In this document: positions 8,107 to 17,037 of the stretch, in pieces
How positions within the stretch are numbered: position 1 is the first letter of the stretch
Layout: the number at the start of each line of letters is the position of its first letter
NCBI GenBank assembly: GCA_028864885.1
Contig: JAGWLR010000012.1
Coordinates: forward strand, 1 to 52,641
Direction of reading: 5' to 3'
DNA: 52,641 nt
DNA from: Burkholderiales bacterium
GTDB lineage: Bacteria; Pseudomonadota; Gammaproteobacteria; Burkholderiales; Burkholderiaceae_C
Notes under the pieces: generated by a model
What the model saw: the letters and a program-made list of their open reading frames with translations, nothing else
Database searches by the model: none
Told to the model about the DNA's origin: nothing
Translations under genes and position numbers: made by a program

Positions 8107-9660
8107 ATGTCTGAAATTCAACGTGATTCCTACCGTGCGCAGCCAGGAGGCTGGCGTAACCGCCTGGTCAGCTTGCATGAGCAGTTGCAGCAGCAAGCTG
8201 GCATCGGATTGGGGACACCCTGGCAGGGGGATCCGGTGCCGGCGCCCAGCTGGGTGGCCTACAACGCGAGTTTGGCTCGTGAGCTGGGGTGGCCAGCTGA
8301 CTGGCGTCAGCTTCAGCATGAGGGCGTGTCCGCGCTGGATGTGTGGTCGGGCAACGCCGTTTGGCCAGGCATGAAGCCCATCGCCACGGTCTACAGTGGG
8401 CATCAGTTCGGCGTATGGGCTGGCCAGTTGGGCGACGGTCGCGCCTTGCTGCTGGGCGAAATGGACACGGCGGCCGGGCTGCAGGAGTTTCAGCTTAAAG
8501 GGGCGGGGCGCACACCTTACTCACGTATGGGGGATGGCCGGGCGGTGCTGCGTTCGTCGATTCGAGAGTATTTGTGCAGCGAAGCCATGCATGGTCTGGG
8601 GATCCCGACCACCCGAGCGCTGACGCTGACCGCATCGCCATTGCCGGTTCGCCGAGAGGTAATGGAAACTGCTGCGGTGGTCACGCGCGTGGCCCCCAGC
8701 TTTCTGCGCTTTGGCCATTTTGAACATTTCGCCTACTGCGGCGAGGCAGGAGCCACGCAGGCCTTGCAAGCCTTGGTCGACTTTGTGGTCGAGCATCATT
8801 ACCCTGAGCTCAAGGACGAAGCGGATCGTCCGATGGCGTTGCTGCGAACCGTGATCGAACGCACCGCAGAGCTGATCGCTGCCTGGCAATCCGTCGGTTT
8901 TTGTCATGGCGTGATGAACACAGACAACATGTCCATCTTGGGGCTGACCATTGATTACGGCCCCTTTGGCTTTCTGGATGGCTTCGACCCCGAGCACATC
9001 TGCAATCATTCTGATTCGAACGGGCGCTACAGCTGGAACAACCAGCCTCAGGTTGCTTACTGGAACCTGCGCGCACTGGCCAATGCCCTAGTGCCCTTGA
9101 TGCCGGAGGTTAAACGCGACCCGGCGCCGGTGCTGGAGGCATTGCAGCAGTTTGAAACCGCCTTCCCGCGAGCGATGACTGCACGCTGGCGGACCAAGCT
9201 AGGCTTGCTCACTGAAGAGGTTGACGACGGGCGATTGGCCATTGATCTGCTGCGGTTGATGGCTCAACACCGCGTGGATTTCACCATTGCCTTCAGGCGC
9301 TTGTGTGAGTTTCGATCGGATGTGGCAGCGGCCGACCCCTTGAACGCGCCGATCCGAGATTTGTTCCTGGACCGAGACGCCTTCGACCAGTGGGCTGGCC
9401 GTTATGCCCAGCGCCTGCATCGCGAGGGCAGTGTGGATGCCGAGCGCTGCGACCGCATGCAGGCTGTCAACCCCCTTTACGTTCTGCGCAACCACATGGC
9501 TGAAACCGCCATTCGGCGCGCGCAATCGGGCGATTTCTCCGAAGTCAGGCGGCTGGAGGCACTGCTTCAGCAGCCCTGCCAAGCGCAGCCGGGGGCTGAG
9601 GCCGACGCCGGTTTTCCGCCCACATGGGCCCAATCGATCGAGGTATCTTGTTCATCATGA
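8107..9660 (+). CDS. selO: Protein adenylyltransferase SelO (YdiU/UPF0061)
   Basis: A 517-residue pseudokinase-fold enzyme that transfers AMP from ATP to Ser, Thr or Tyr of target proteins. The family is linked to oxidative-stress responses and S-glutathionylation control. Seen here are the nucleotide-binding stretch [20 protein letters not shown] near residues 127-146, the catalytic [11 protein letters not shown] near 266, the metal-binding [13 protein letters not shown] (DYG in place of kinase DFG), and [15 protein letters not shown] near the C-terminus. The last residues are EVSCSS, so Cys stands where animal SelO has selenocysteine. The stop codon overlaps the msrB start in ATGA, so the two are translationally coupled. 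The start at 8107 is the first ATG of the frame. Confidence 0.95.
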   Translation: MSEIQRDSYRAQPGGWRNRLVSLHEQLQQQAGIGLGTPWQGDPVPAPSWVAYNASLARELGWPADWRQLQHEGVSALDVWSGNAVWPGMKPIATVYSGHQFGVWAGQLGDGRALLLGEMDTAAGLQEFQLKGAGRTPYSRMGDGRAVLRSSIREYLCSEAMHGLGIPTTRALTLTASPLPVRREVMETAAVVTRVAPSFLRFGHFEHFAYCGEAGATQALQALVDFVVEHHYPELKDEADRPMALLRTVIERTAELIAAWQSVGFCHGVMNTDNMSILGLTIDYGPFGFLDGFDPEHICNHSDSNGRYSWNNQPQVAYWNLRALANALVPLMPEVKRDPAPVLEALQQFETAFPRAMTARWRTKLGLLTEEVDDGRLAIDLLRLMAQHRVDFTIAFRRLCEFRSDVAAADPLNAPIRDLFLDRDAFDQWAGRYAQRLHREGSVDAERCDRMQAVNPLYVLRNHMAETAIRRAQSGDFSEVRRLEALLQQPCQAQPGAEADAGFPPTWAQSIEVSCSS

Positions 9661-10061
9661 GCGACTATCCCGTCAAAAAGACCGATGCCCAGTGGCGCGA
9701 ACAATTGTCTGACATCGACTATCGGGTGACCCGACAAGCGGCCACCGAGCACCCCTTCACAGGTCGTTATTGGGACCATTTTGAAGACGGCGCCTACCGC
9801 TGCGTTTGTTGCGGGGTCAAGTTATTTGACTCCAGCACCAAATTCGATGCCGGTTGTGGTTGGCCCAGCTATTGGGAGCCTGCGCAAGAAGGCGTCATCG
9901 AGCGTTTGCGTGACACCAGCCACGGCATGATCCGGGTGGAGGTGCGTTGCCAAAACTGTGGCGCCCATCTCGGACATGTCTTCGAGGATGGCCCCCTGCC
10001 CACGGGGGAGCGCTATTGCATCAACTCGGCCGCGCTAGACTTCACGCCACGCAAAACATAA
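9657..10061 (+). CDS. msrB: Peptide-methionine (R)-S-oxide reductase MsrB
   Basis: A 134-residue enzyme that reduces the R-sulfoxide of methionine in oxidised proteins. The structural zinc site is complete (C49 and C52 in CVCC, C98 and C101 in CQNCG). The catalytic Cys is C121 in RYCINSAAL. The family stretches AGCGWPSYW and [12 protein letters not shown] are also present. The ATG at 9657 overlaps the selO stop as ATGA, which decides the start over an upstream in-frame ATG inside selO. Co-translation with selO, itself redox-linked, suggests a shared oxidative-damage response. Confidence 0.95.
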   Translation: MSDYPVKKTDAQWREQLSDIDYRVTRQAATEHPFTGRYWDHFEDGAYRCVCCGVKLFDSSTKFDAGCGWPSYWEPAQEGVIERLRDTSHGMIRVEVRCQNCGAHLGHVFEDGPLPTGERYCINSAALDFTPRKT

Positions 10062-10073
10062 GCCGCGGCCGTC

Positions 10074-10706
10074 ATGAAATTTCTTTTCGATCTCTTGCCC
10101 ATTTTTCTGTTTTTCATCAGCTACAAATGGGGCGAGGGGCACAAGGCGGCAGTGGCCGCCTGGATGACCCAGCATCTGGGCTTCATGGTGTCCGGGGGCG
10201 TGGTAGGGCTCACCGAAGCGCCGGTGTTGCTGGCCACGGTGGTGGTCATTGCCGGCACGCTGGGGCAGATCATCACGCTCAAAGCCTTGCACAAGCCCGT
10301 CGACAAGATGCTGTGGGCCGGACTCGTCGTCGTGGTCGTGCTGGGGGGCTTGACCCTTTGGTTCCACAGCGAAACCTTCATCAAATGGAAGCCCACGATC
10401 ATCTACTGGTTGATGGGCGGCGGCTTGCTGATTGGCGAAGTCTTCATGAAGCGCGACGTGCTCAGCCAGATGATGGGGGGGCAGATCGAGGCCCCCGAGG
10501 CTGTCTGGCGCCGCCTGACCTGGGCATGGGTGCTGTTCTTCGTGGGCATGGGGTTCCTGAACCTTTACGTGGCATTTCACTATTCAACCGACACTTGGGT
10601 GACGTTCAAAATGTGGGGCACCATGGGATTGCTCCTCGTGTTTACCCTGATCCAGGGCGTTTACCTGAGTCGGCACATGCACCCGGTTTCTGACGGGCAG
10701 TCCTGA
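10074..10706 (+). CDS. yciB: YciB-family inner-membrane protein (septation protein A, IspZ)
   Basis: A 210-residue protein with five to six hydrophobic segments. It starts with the family hallmark MKFLFDLLPIFLFFISYKW; GLTEAPVLLAT and ALHKPVDKMLWAG-type stretches also match YciB/IspZ. The family affects cell-envelope integrity and septation and interacts with elongasome and divisome components; a precise activity is not known. It starts 12 bp after msrB and is followed by bolA, a gene string common in Burkholderiales. Confidence 0.9.
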   Translation: MKFLFDLLPIFLFFISYKWGEGHKAAVAAWMTQHLGFMVSGGVVGLTEAPVLLATVVVIAGTLGQIITLKALHKPVDKMLWAGLVVVVVLGGLTLWFHSETFIKWKPTIIYWLMGGGLLIGEVFMKRDVLSQMMGGQIEAPEAVWRRLTWAWVLFFVGMGFLNLYVAFHYSTDTWVTFKMWGTMGLLLVFTLIQGVYLSRHMHPVSDGQS

Positions 10707-10727
10707 TATTTTTCTGAATTGCACACC

Positions 10728-10997
10728 ATGGCACCCACCTTTGGCATCACTGCCCAACAGATCGAAGCGACGTTGCAGGCGGCCTTGCAGCCCGATTCCG
10801 TTGCCGTCGTGGACGACAGCCACCTCCACGCCGGACATGAGGGCGCCAAATCAGGCAAGCACTTCAGTGTGACGATTCGGGCGAAATGTTTCGCCGGACT
10901 GTCACACGTTCAGCGACATCGGCTTGTGTATGATGCTCTGCGCGATTTGATTCCCCAGGGAATTCACGCTCTGGCCATCAAAGCTGAGCCAATCTGA
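10728..10997 (+). CDS. bolA: BolA-family protein
   Basis: An 89-residue BolA protein. BolA proteins pair with monothiol glutaredoxins in iron-sulfur handling and, in some bacteria, act as stress-related regulators. The family core is clear: DDSHLHAGHEGAKSGKHFSV at about residues 26-45, with the conserved His residues, then F..L..VQRHRLVYDAL and GIHALAIKA. The ATG at 10728 is preferred; a TTG three codons upstream (10719) is possible. It sits 21 bp after yciB and 30 bp before the ppiC-type gene, so a single transcript from selO onward is plausible. Confidence 0.92.
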   Translation: MAPTFGITAQQIEATLQAALQPDSVAVVDDSHLHAGHEGAKSGKHFSVTIRAKCFAGLSHVQRHRLVYDALRDLIPQGIHALAIKAEPI

Positions 10998-11027
10998 CAT
11001 ATTTACTAGAAAGATTTTTTCCCCATC

Positions 11028-11858
11028 ATGAAGATCTCTCGTATCGCCCAGGCTGCCGTGCTGGCTGCTTCGCTGTCGCTGGCTGCCCCCTTGGTGCTGG
11101 CCCAAAACGTTGCCGTGGTGAACGGCAAAGGTGTGCCCAAGGCCCGCGTGGACGCCATGGTCGACCAGATCCTCAAACAAAACAAGGGTCAGGGGCAGCC
11201 GATGGAAAAATCCCCTGAGCTGGAACAAAAGGTGAAGGACGAAGTGGTTTTGCGTGAGATTTTTGTGCAGGAGGCTGAAAAGCGCGGCCTGCAAACCTCC
11301 GCGGACTACAAAACCCAGATGGAATTTGCTCGCCAGTCCATCTTGATCCGTGCTCTGTTCGCTGATTTTGAGAAAAAGCATCCGATCACCGAAGCGATGG
11401 CGCGTGCCGAGTACGACAAGATCAAGGCCGGCAAGGGCGGTGACAAGGAATACCGTGCCCGCCACATTCTGGTCGAATCCGAAGACCAGGCCAAGGATCT
11501 GATTGCCCAGCTGAACAAGGGCGCCAAGTTTGAAGATCTGGCCAAGAAGTACTCGAAGGATCCGGGTTCTGCTCAAAACGGTGGCGATCTGGATTGGGCC
11601 AGCCCTGACAACTACGTGCCTGAGTTCTCCAAGGCGATGATGCAGTTGGAAAAGGGTAAGTACACCCAAGAGCCTGTCAAATCGCAATTCGGCTATCACA
11701 TCATTGAGCTGGAAGATGAGCGCAATGTGCAGTTCCCTGCCTTTGAGGATGTGAAGGCTCAGATCACGCAACATTTGCAGCAAGAGCAGTTGCAAAAATT
11801 CCGTGACGACCTGAAGAAGCAGGCCAAGACCGACTACAAGTTCAGTGGCGGTAACTGA
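11028..11858 (+). CDS. Periplasmic parvulin-type peptidyl-prolyl isomerase (PpiC/PrsA-like)
   Basis: A 276-residue exported foldase. The signal peptide spans about residues 1-25 (cleavage at VLA-QN). An N-terminal SurA/PrsA-like helical chaperone region covers about 26-140. The parvulin domain follows at about 143-235, with EYRARHILVESEDQAKDL, the core FEDLAKKYSKDPGSAQNGGD and SQFGYHIIELED. A basic, Gln/Lys-rich tail ends the protein. It would catalyse proline isomerisation and assist outer-membrane or secreted proteins in the periplasm. It is last of the selO-msrB-yciB-bolA string and converges with putA. Confidence 0.92.
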   Translation: MKISRIAQAAVLAASLSLAAPLVLAQNVAVVNGKGVPKARVDAMVDQILKQNKGQGQPMEKSPELEQKVKDEVVLREIFVQEAEKRGLQTSADYKTQMEFARQSILIRALFADFEKKHPITEAMARAEYDKIKAGKGGDKEYRARHILVESEDQAKDLIAQLNKGAKFEDLAKKYSKDPGSAQNGGDLDWASPDNYVPEFSKAMMQLEKGKYTQEPVKSQFGYHIIELEDERNVQFPAFEDVKAQITQHLQQEQLQKFRDDLKKQAKTDYKFSGGN

Positions 11859-11865
11859 TCTCTGA

Positions 11866-14800
11866 TCAACTCGATCCGTCGGTCAACAAAGCGGCATTGC
11901 CTCCGGCAGCTGCAGTGTTGATCGACACCACCTGCTCGTTGATGAAGCGCAGCAGGTAGTGCGGGCCCCCTGCTTTGGGGCCCGTTCCACTCCAGCCGCT
12001 GCCGCCAAAGGGTTGCACCCCGACGACTGCTCCGGTCATGCCTCGGTTGATATAAACATTGCCGGCCCGCGATTGCCACGACACCTCGGTGGCCCGCGAA
12101 TCCATGCGGGTGTGCAGACCGAAAGTCAAACCAAACCCACTCGCATTGATCTGCGCCATCAAAGACGACAGGTCTGGTGCTGCGGTTCCTGGCCCCCAGC
12201 GAACCACATGCAGGATCGGACCGAAGTGTTCCGCTCGCAATTGCTCGACGCGATCGAGCGCATAGGCCGTCGGGGCGACAAAAGGCAAAGCAATGTCAGT
12301 GGGGACCTCTGTTTGAGCGATCAGGCGCACACCGCTGCCGGGCTCGGCAGCCATCACCGCAAGTTCTTGCACGTGCTCCTGAAGGCGTCGCTGCGCCAAG
12401 GCATCGATCACGGGCCCGACATCACACGGCCACTGCTCTGGGTTCGAGACTTGTAGTGTGCCCATGGCTCCCACCAGCAGCCGTTCGAGGGCATCGGCGA
12501 CGGCGATGTGAACACACAGCAGCCTCAATGCCGAGCATCGCTGTCCGGCGCTGCCAAAGGCACTCAACAGCACCGAATCGATGACCTGTTCGGGCAGTGC
12601 TGTGCTGTCGACCACCATGGCATTGATCCCGCCGGTTTCGGCAATCAGGGGCACGATGGGACGGTCTGCCGAGGCAAGTTGACGCTGGATGCGCTTGGCA
12701 GTCGCCACCGAACCGGTGAAGGCCACCCCTTGGCAGTGCGGGCTGTCGATCAAAGCTGCCCCTACCTCAGGCCCCGATCCGATCATGCATTGCAGGGCCG
12801 ATGTGGGAACGCCTTGACTGTGCAGCAAGCTAACCAATCGGTGCGCGATCAGAGGCGTGGCGTCGGCAGGTTTGGCAGCGACCGCATTGCCTGCCACCAA
12901 GGCTGCCATCACCTGCCCCCCAAAAATGGCGAGCGGAAAATTCCAGGGCGCGATGCAAACGAACACCCCTCTGCCCCGAGTTCTCCATTCGTTGCGCTCG
13001 CCGGTGGGGCCGGGCAGTGGATGCGGCACCAGACTGAGCCTGGCTTGCTGGGCGTAATACCGAGCATAGTCAATCGTTTCGCGAACCTCGGCCATCGCAT
13101 CCGCAGCGGTTTTGCGCGCCTCACGCATCAAATCGGCTGTCCAGGACGCCATGTTGCCTTCCAGCTCCAGCGCCACTCGCTCCAGGATCTCGCAGCGTTG
13201 AGCCAAGGGAGTCTGTTCCCACGCGGGCCAGCCTTCATGCAACTGCTGCATGGCCTGTTGCACTTGCTCGCGCGTGCACGCGGTGGCGTCTTGCGGCGGC
13301 GGGAAATCGGCCAGCTCCTGCCACGCTTGATCGACCAGATCGCGGTGTGAAGAGGTGCTGAAATCGAGTCCTGCCGAATTGGGGCGGTCGTCGCCATAGA
13401 TCCAACGCGGCGGCGGTATGGCGTGTTCGCCAGCTTGCTCATGTTGATGGGCCATGTGTGAGGGCGACATCAGCAGCGTATCGACAGGAATCCTGGGGTC
13501 GGCGAGTTGGTGCACGAACGAAGCGTTGGCGCCATTTTCAAGCAGGCGCCTGACCAGGTAGGCCAACAGATCCCGATGTTGTCCCACCGGGGCGTATACC
13601 CGCAATGATGGGGCCTGGGCTTCGGTCCGCCTCATGGCTTGGTAGACGCGCTCACCCATGCCATGCAGGCGCTGGAACTCAAAGGCCTCAGGTGGCACTT
13701 GTGCCTGCTCACTCAAGTGCAGCACCGCAGCAATGGTGGCCGCATTGTGGGTGGCAAATTGGGGAAAGATGCTGTGCGTGTGTTCGAACAGCAGCCGCGC
13801 GCAGCTCAGGTAAGACAGGTCCGTGTGGGCTTTGCGGGTGAAAACCGGGTAACCGTCCAAGCCCAACTCTTGGGCCCGTTTGATTTCGGCATCCCAGTAG
13901 GCGCCTTTGACGAGACGAATCGTCATCTTGCGGCCGTAACGATTCGATAGTGCCAGAACCTCATGGATCATCGGGCGCGCACGGAACTGGTAGGCCTGAA
14001 TGGCCAATCCCAGTCCGTCCCATGAGCGGCCCCAATTGACCGCATCCAGATGGCTGGCCACGCTGTGCAGCACAGCCAATTGCAACTCCAGTCGATGGGA
14101 TTCTTCGGCATCCAGCGTCAGAAGCACATTCTGCTCGGCAGCTTGTTGAATCAGCGGCATCAAACGGGGCATGAGCTCCACAACGACCTGTCGATGTCGC
14201 TGGGCCTCAAAACGCGGATGCAAGGCGGAGAGCTTGATTGACAGGCCAGGGCGTTGCGAGAGCGCAGGATGCGCCAGGGTGTCCCAGGCGGTGGTTCCGA
14301 TGGCCTGGAGCGCATCCCGGTACGCAGCCAGGTAGCGATCGGCGTCCTCCCAGGTGCGAGCCCCTTCTCCCAGCATGTCGAAACTCCAGGAGGTGCGGGC
14401 GGGCAGTTGAGCATCACGCGACGTTTGCTTCAATGCCTGGTCAAGGGCTGATTCGATGGTCTGCCCCAGTACAAACTGCTGTCCCAGCAACTGCAGGGCC
14501 TGCAACGTGGCGTTGACGACGGTTTTCTGGCTGAGTCGCTGCAAGATCCCGGCATCGCCCGCCTGCATCACGTTGCTGGCCAGATGCAGCAAGCGCGCGC
14601 TCAGTCCTTCCATCCAGGGGTGAGTGGGGGCAGACGAATGGGCTGCGTGGTGGGCAAAGTCAGCCTGCTGAAGTTGGTCTGACAATAGCAGCGTCATCGT
14701 GTCTTGGTCGGGAACACGCAACAGCGCTTCGGCCAGACGCATCAGGGCCAAGCCTTCTTGGCTGGAGAGGGGAAATGCTTGAAGCAAAGACTCCAAGGCC

Positions 14801-14988
14801 CAGAACGCCGCAGGCTCTTGCCTGACCGATTGCACCCAGGGTGCGCAACGGGTCTTGATCAGCGGCCAGTCGGCTTCATGAATGCCTTCGTCGGCAAGCT
14901 GCCTGACTACATCGGCTTCATCTGCCCAGGGGAAGGGCAGGCGGTCGGTGTCTTCAATCTGGTGGACTTCAGGGTGTGGGGCATTCAC
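11866..14988 (-). CDS. putA: Bifunctional proline dehydrogenase / L-glutamate-gamma-semialdehyde dehydrogenase PutA
   Basis: A 1040-residue enzyme oxidising proline to glutamate in two steps with substrate channelling. The FAD-dependent proline dehydrogenase barrel covers about residues 190-500 (RLVKGAYWDAEIKRAQELG near 357-375, and LAYLVRRLLENGANASFVHQ). The NAD-dependent aldehyde dehydrogenase covers about 550-1030, with the glutamate in IAETGGINAMVVD and the nucleophile C818 in GSAGQRCSALRLL. The N-terminus (MNAPHPEVHQ) has no ribbon-helix-helix domain. It is therefore the short, non-DNA-binding PutA type and does not itself repress transcription. It is a single gene, preceded by GGAG about 12 nt before the ATG. 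Regulation is not evident. Confidence 0.95.
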   Translation of the reverse strand: MNAPHPEVHQIEDTDRLPFPWADEADVVRQLADEGIHEADWPLIKTRCAPWVQSVRQEPAAFWALESLLQAFPLSSQEGLALMRLAEALLRVPDQDTMTLLLSDQLQQADFAHHAAHSSAPTHPWMEGLSARLLHLASNVMQAGDAGILQRLSQKTVVNATLQALQLLGQQFVLGQTIESALDQALKQTSRDAQLPARTSWSFDMLGEGARTWEDADRYLAAYRDALQAIGTTAWDTLAHPALSQRPGLSIKLSALHPRFEAQRHRQVVVELMPRLMPLIQQAAEQNVLLTLDAEESHRLELQLAVLHSVASHLDAVNWGRSWDGLGLAIQAYQFRARPMIHEVLALSNRYGRKMTIRLVKGAYWDAEIKRAQELGLDGYPVFTRKAHTDLSYLSCARLLFEHTHSIFPQFATHNAATIAAVLHLSEQAQVPPEAFEFQRLHGMGERVYQAMRRTEAQAPSLRVYAPVGQHRDLLAYLVRRLLENGANASFVHQLADPRIPVDTLLMSPSHMAHQHEQAGEHAIPPPRWIYGDDRPNSAGLDFSTSSHRDLVDQAWQELADFPPPQDATACTREQVQQAMQQLHEGWPAWEQTPLAQRCEILERVALELEGNMASWTADLMREARKTAADAMAEVRETIDYARYYAQQARLSLVPHPLPGPTGERNEWRTRGRGVFVCIAPWNFPLAIFGGQVMAALVAGNAVAAKPADATPLIAHRLVSLLHSQGVPTSALQCMIGSGPEVGAALIDSPHCQGVAFTGSVATAKRIQRQLASADRPIVPLIAETGGINAMVVDSTALPEQVIDSVLLSAFGSAGQRCSALRLLCVHIAVADALERLLVGAMGTLQVSNPEQWPCDVGPVIDALAQRRLQEHVQELAVMAAEPGSGVRLIAQTEVPTDIALPFVAPTAYALDRVEQLRAEHFGPILHVVRWGPGTAAPDLSSLMAQINASGFGLTFGLHTRMDSRATEVSWQSRAGNVYINRGMTGAVVGVQPFGGSGWSGTGPKAGGPHYLLRFINEQVVSINTAAAGGNAALLTDGSS

Positions 14989-15100
14989 GGCTGACTCCAG
15001 TCTGAGACTGAGGAAAGCCTAGCGCGTTGACTCCACGGCGTCCAGCGAATTTGAAGGGGTGCCGCGTGATTTGCCCATCAACTGTGGACGCTGCCGCGCC

Positions 15101-15856
15101 TCAACGCTTCTTAAACACCAGATCCCACACGCCATGCCCGAGGCGCAGACCTCGATTTTCAAACTTCGTCAGGGGCCGGTAGGCCGGTTTTTCGGCAAAG
15201 CCCGATGCGGTATTGGTCAAATGCGGGTCTTGGCCCAACACCTCCAGCATCTGCTGGGCATAGGGTTCCCAGTCGGTGGCGCAATGGATGTAGCCGCCAG
15301 GGGCCAGCTTTTCGACCAGCTTGGCCACAAACGGAGCCTGAATCAGTCGGCGCTTGTGATGGCGCTTCTTGTGCCACGGGTCAGGAAAGAAGATGTGAAC
15401 CCCCGCCAGCGATTGGGGGGCGATCATGTGGTCTAACACCTCGACCGCATCGTGCTGGACGATGCGCAGGTTGCCCAAGCCCATTTCGCCGATGTGCTTG
15501 AGCAGGGCACCCACGCCGGGTTCATGCACCTCGCAGCCAATGAAGTTGATGTCGGGTAGGGCTTGCGCAATTTTGGCCGTGGCGTCGCCCATGCCGAAGC
15601 CAATCTCCAGTACCACGGGGGCCGGGCGATCAAAAGCGGCCGCGGGGTCGAGCAGGGCCTTTTGGAAGGGAATGCAAAACTTGGGGCCGAGGTCTGCGAG
15701 CGCCTTGGCCTGGCCCTCGGTCGTTCGACCCGCCCGCATCACATAGCTGCGGATGGTGCGAGGGTGGTCGGGGGCTGACTGCGCGGGCGCGTCGGCGGTG
15801 GCGCCGAGCGTCTCGGTAGAAGGCAAAGGCGTCTGGGGAGTGGTAGGGGTCGACAT
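15101..15856 (-). CDS. trmB: tRNA (guanine-N7-)-methyltransferase TrmB
   Basis: A 251-residue SAM-dependent enzyme making m7G46 in tRNA variable loops. The SAM-binding motif I is [16 protein letters not shown]. The acidic strand [16 protein letters not shown], the catalytic/tRNA-binding [16 protein letters not shown], and the C-terminal [17 protein letters not shown] are all typical. The ATG at 15856 is chosen because it gives the usual length with a short Pro/Thr-rich leader; the frame is open up to 16036. It is transcribed divergently from a PEP-CTERM gene. Between putA and trmB (14989-15100) I see no gene or clear terminator. Confidence 0.93.
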   Translation of the reverse strand: MSTPTTPQTPLPSTETLGATADAPAQSAPDHPRTIRSYVMRAGRTTEGQAKALADLGPKFCIPFQKALLDPAAAFDRPAPVVLEIGFGMGDATAKIAQALPDINFIGCEVHEPGVGALLKHIGEMGLGNLRIVQHDAVEVLDHMIAPQSLAGVHIFFPDPWHKKRHHKRRLIQAPFVAKLVEKLAPGGYIHCATDWEPYAQQMLEVLGQDPHLTNTASGFAEKPAYRPLTKFENRGLRLGHGVWDLVFKKR

Positions 15857-16071
15857 AGGGTGAATTGTCTCGCGTCTGGATCCCCCTCGCATGAAGGGGT
15901 GGGCGATCCCTATATCTCGCCCCCTTGAATGAGGGTTTTGGTTGCTCGTCAATTCATCCCACGAATGAGCCAAACTCGGGTCAACCCTGGGGTGCTTGTC
16001 TGTCTCCGCAGTCGATTGCCCGGCATCATCGTTCATCAGATGTTCATGTAAGTGTCCGTAGGGAGACGGGA

Positions 16072-16836
16072 ATGGTGCAGTTTTTGAAGCAGAAATCTTG
16101 GGTGTTAGCCTTGGCCGTGTTCGCTGGAACTCTGTCTACTCCGGCCACGGCGTTGACATTGCCCACCACGTTTGTGAAGGCCGATTCGGTGTTCGAGTTG
16201 TCTCAAGTGGCGGTTGATGCCTTAACTGCTGCAGGGTCGACGATCAGTCCGCTAGGTAACTCGTTTGCGGTGGCCAGCGCAACTCAGGCGTTTGACCTGC
16301 CTGTCACCAAAGTTGATGTCTCGCTGGGTTTATTCCCACCGTCAATCACGCCGGTCTCTGGCGACGCCACGGGTTCAGCCTTGTTCATCAGCCGACGAGA
16401 CCGTAACCTGGCTCTGGCGAATTTCCAGATTGATTTCAATGCGAAAACGGTGAACGCTGATGTGATCACCGGGGGGGTGACCACGAAAGGCATTTCGATC
16501 TATGACTTCGACGTTGCCTCCCCATTGAAGATTGGTTTGAATGGCCTGACGCTGAACATGACGGAAAAGCTCAATCACTTGGTGTTGACATCTGATGCGC
16601 TGTCGATTTTTGCATCGGCGCTGAACCTCAATCGAGTGTTGCAGGCGCCGCTCAAGACTTTGGATTTCGGCACCATCAACATCGACATCAAAGGGGCTTT
16701 GCGTTTCCCGCCGGTGTCAGACAAGCCCTTCACCGTGGATAACTTGCCAGCCGTGCCTGAACCTTCGACTTGGGCTTTGATGGCGCTGGGTTTGATCGGC
16801 GTGGCGGCAATCGCACGTCATCGGCAGGTGAAATGA
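16072..16836 (+). CDS. PEP-CTERM sorting domain protein, function unknown
   Basis: A 254-residue exported protein. The ATG at 16072 follows GGGAGACGGGA and begins a signal peptide ([19 protein letters not shown], ending near TPATA). The body is Ser/Thr/Asp/Asn-rich with repeated beta-strand-like stretches and no recognised enzymatic motif. The C-terminus is a standard PEP-CTERM tag: [20 protein letters not shown] followed by ARHRQVK. Like the first PEP-CTERM gene in this window, it needs an exosortase encoded elsewhere. It is a stand-alone gene, followed 69 bp later by a tRNA. Confidence 0.8.
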   Translation: MVQFLKQKSWVLALAVFAGTLSTPATALTLPTTFVKADSVFELSQVAVDALTAAGSTISPLGNSFAVASATQAFDLPVTKVDVSLGLFPPSITPVSGDATGSALFISRRDRNLALANFQIDFNAKTVNADVITGGVTTKGISIYDFDVASPLKIGLNGLTLNMTEKLNHLVLTSDALSIFASALNLNRVLQAPLKTLDFGTINIDIKGALRFPPVSDKPFTVDNLPAVPEPSTWALMALGLIGVAAIARHRQVK

Positions 16837-16856
16837 ATTCGACCAGCGAACGACGC

Positions 16857-16862
16857 TAGAAT
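16857..16862 (+). promoter_or_regulatory. Candidate -10 box of the tRNA-Gly promoter
   Basis: TAGAAT, one mismatch from TATAAT, lies 44 bp upstream of the tRNA, with a purine-rich start region after it. No convincing -35 is visible at 16-18 bp upstream, so this is tentative. Confidence 0.35.
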
Positions 16863-16905
16863 GTGGGGCAGCACTGCGTGTACGTGGTCGCTGCACATCC
16901 TTTGA

Positions 16906-16979
16906 GCGGGTGTAGTTCAATGGTAGAACGCCAGCTTCCCAAGCTTGATACGTGGGTTCGATTCCCATCACCCGCTCCA
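16906..16979 (+). tRNA. tRNA-Gly (anticodon CCC)
   Basis: A 74-nt cloverleaf including an encoded CCA. The acceptor stem GCGGGTG pairs fully with CACCCGC; the D-arm is GTTC...GAAC; the anticodon loop is TTCCCAA with anticodon CCC; the T-arm is GTGGG-TTCGATT-CCCAT. The sequence resembles bacterial tRNA-Gly(CCC), which reads GGG codons. The anticodon stem CCAGC/GCTTG has one non-Watson-Crick position (C28 opposite U42). It stands alone between a PEP-CTERM gene and a LamG lipoprotein gene. Confidence 0.95.
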
Positions 16980-17037
16980 CTGATTCCTGCCCGATCGCTG
17001 GTCAGAGAAGTCATAGAGCGCCATTTGATACCCTGCA

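Noticed and set aside
15894-15926. Hairpin (GGGCGA/TCGCCC with AAGG/CCTT extension) between trmB and the PEP-CTERM gene
   Set aside because: It has a bulge, a 10-nt loop and no T-run on either strand, and its position does not end a gene, so no function can be assigned.
16906-16979. tRNA-Gly as an integration site for a genomic island
   Set aside because: No integrase gene is next to it and I see no second copy of the tRNA 3' end in the following kilobases.
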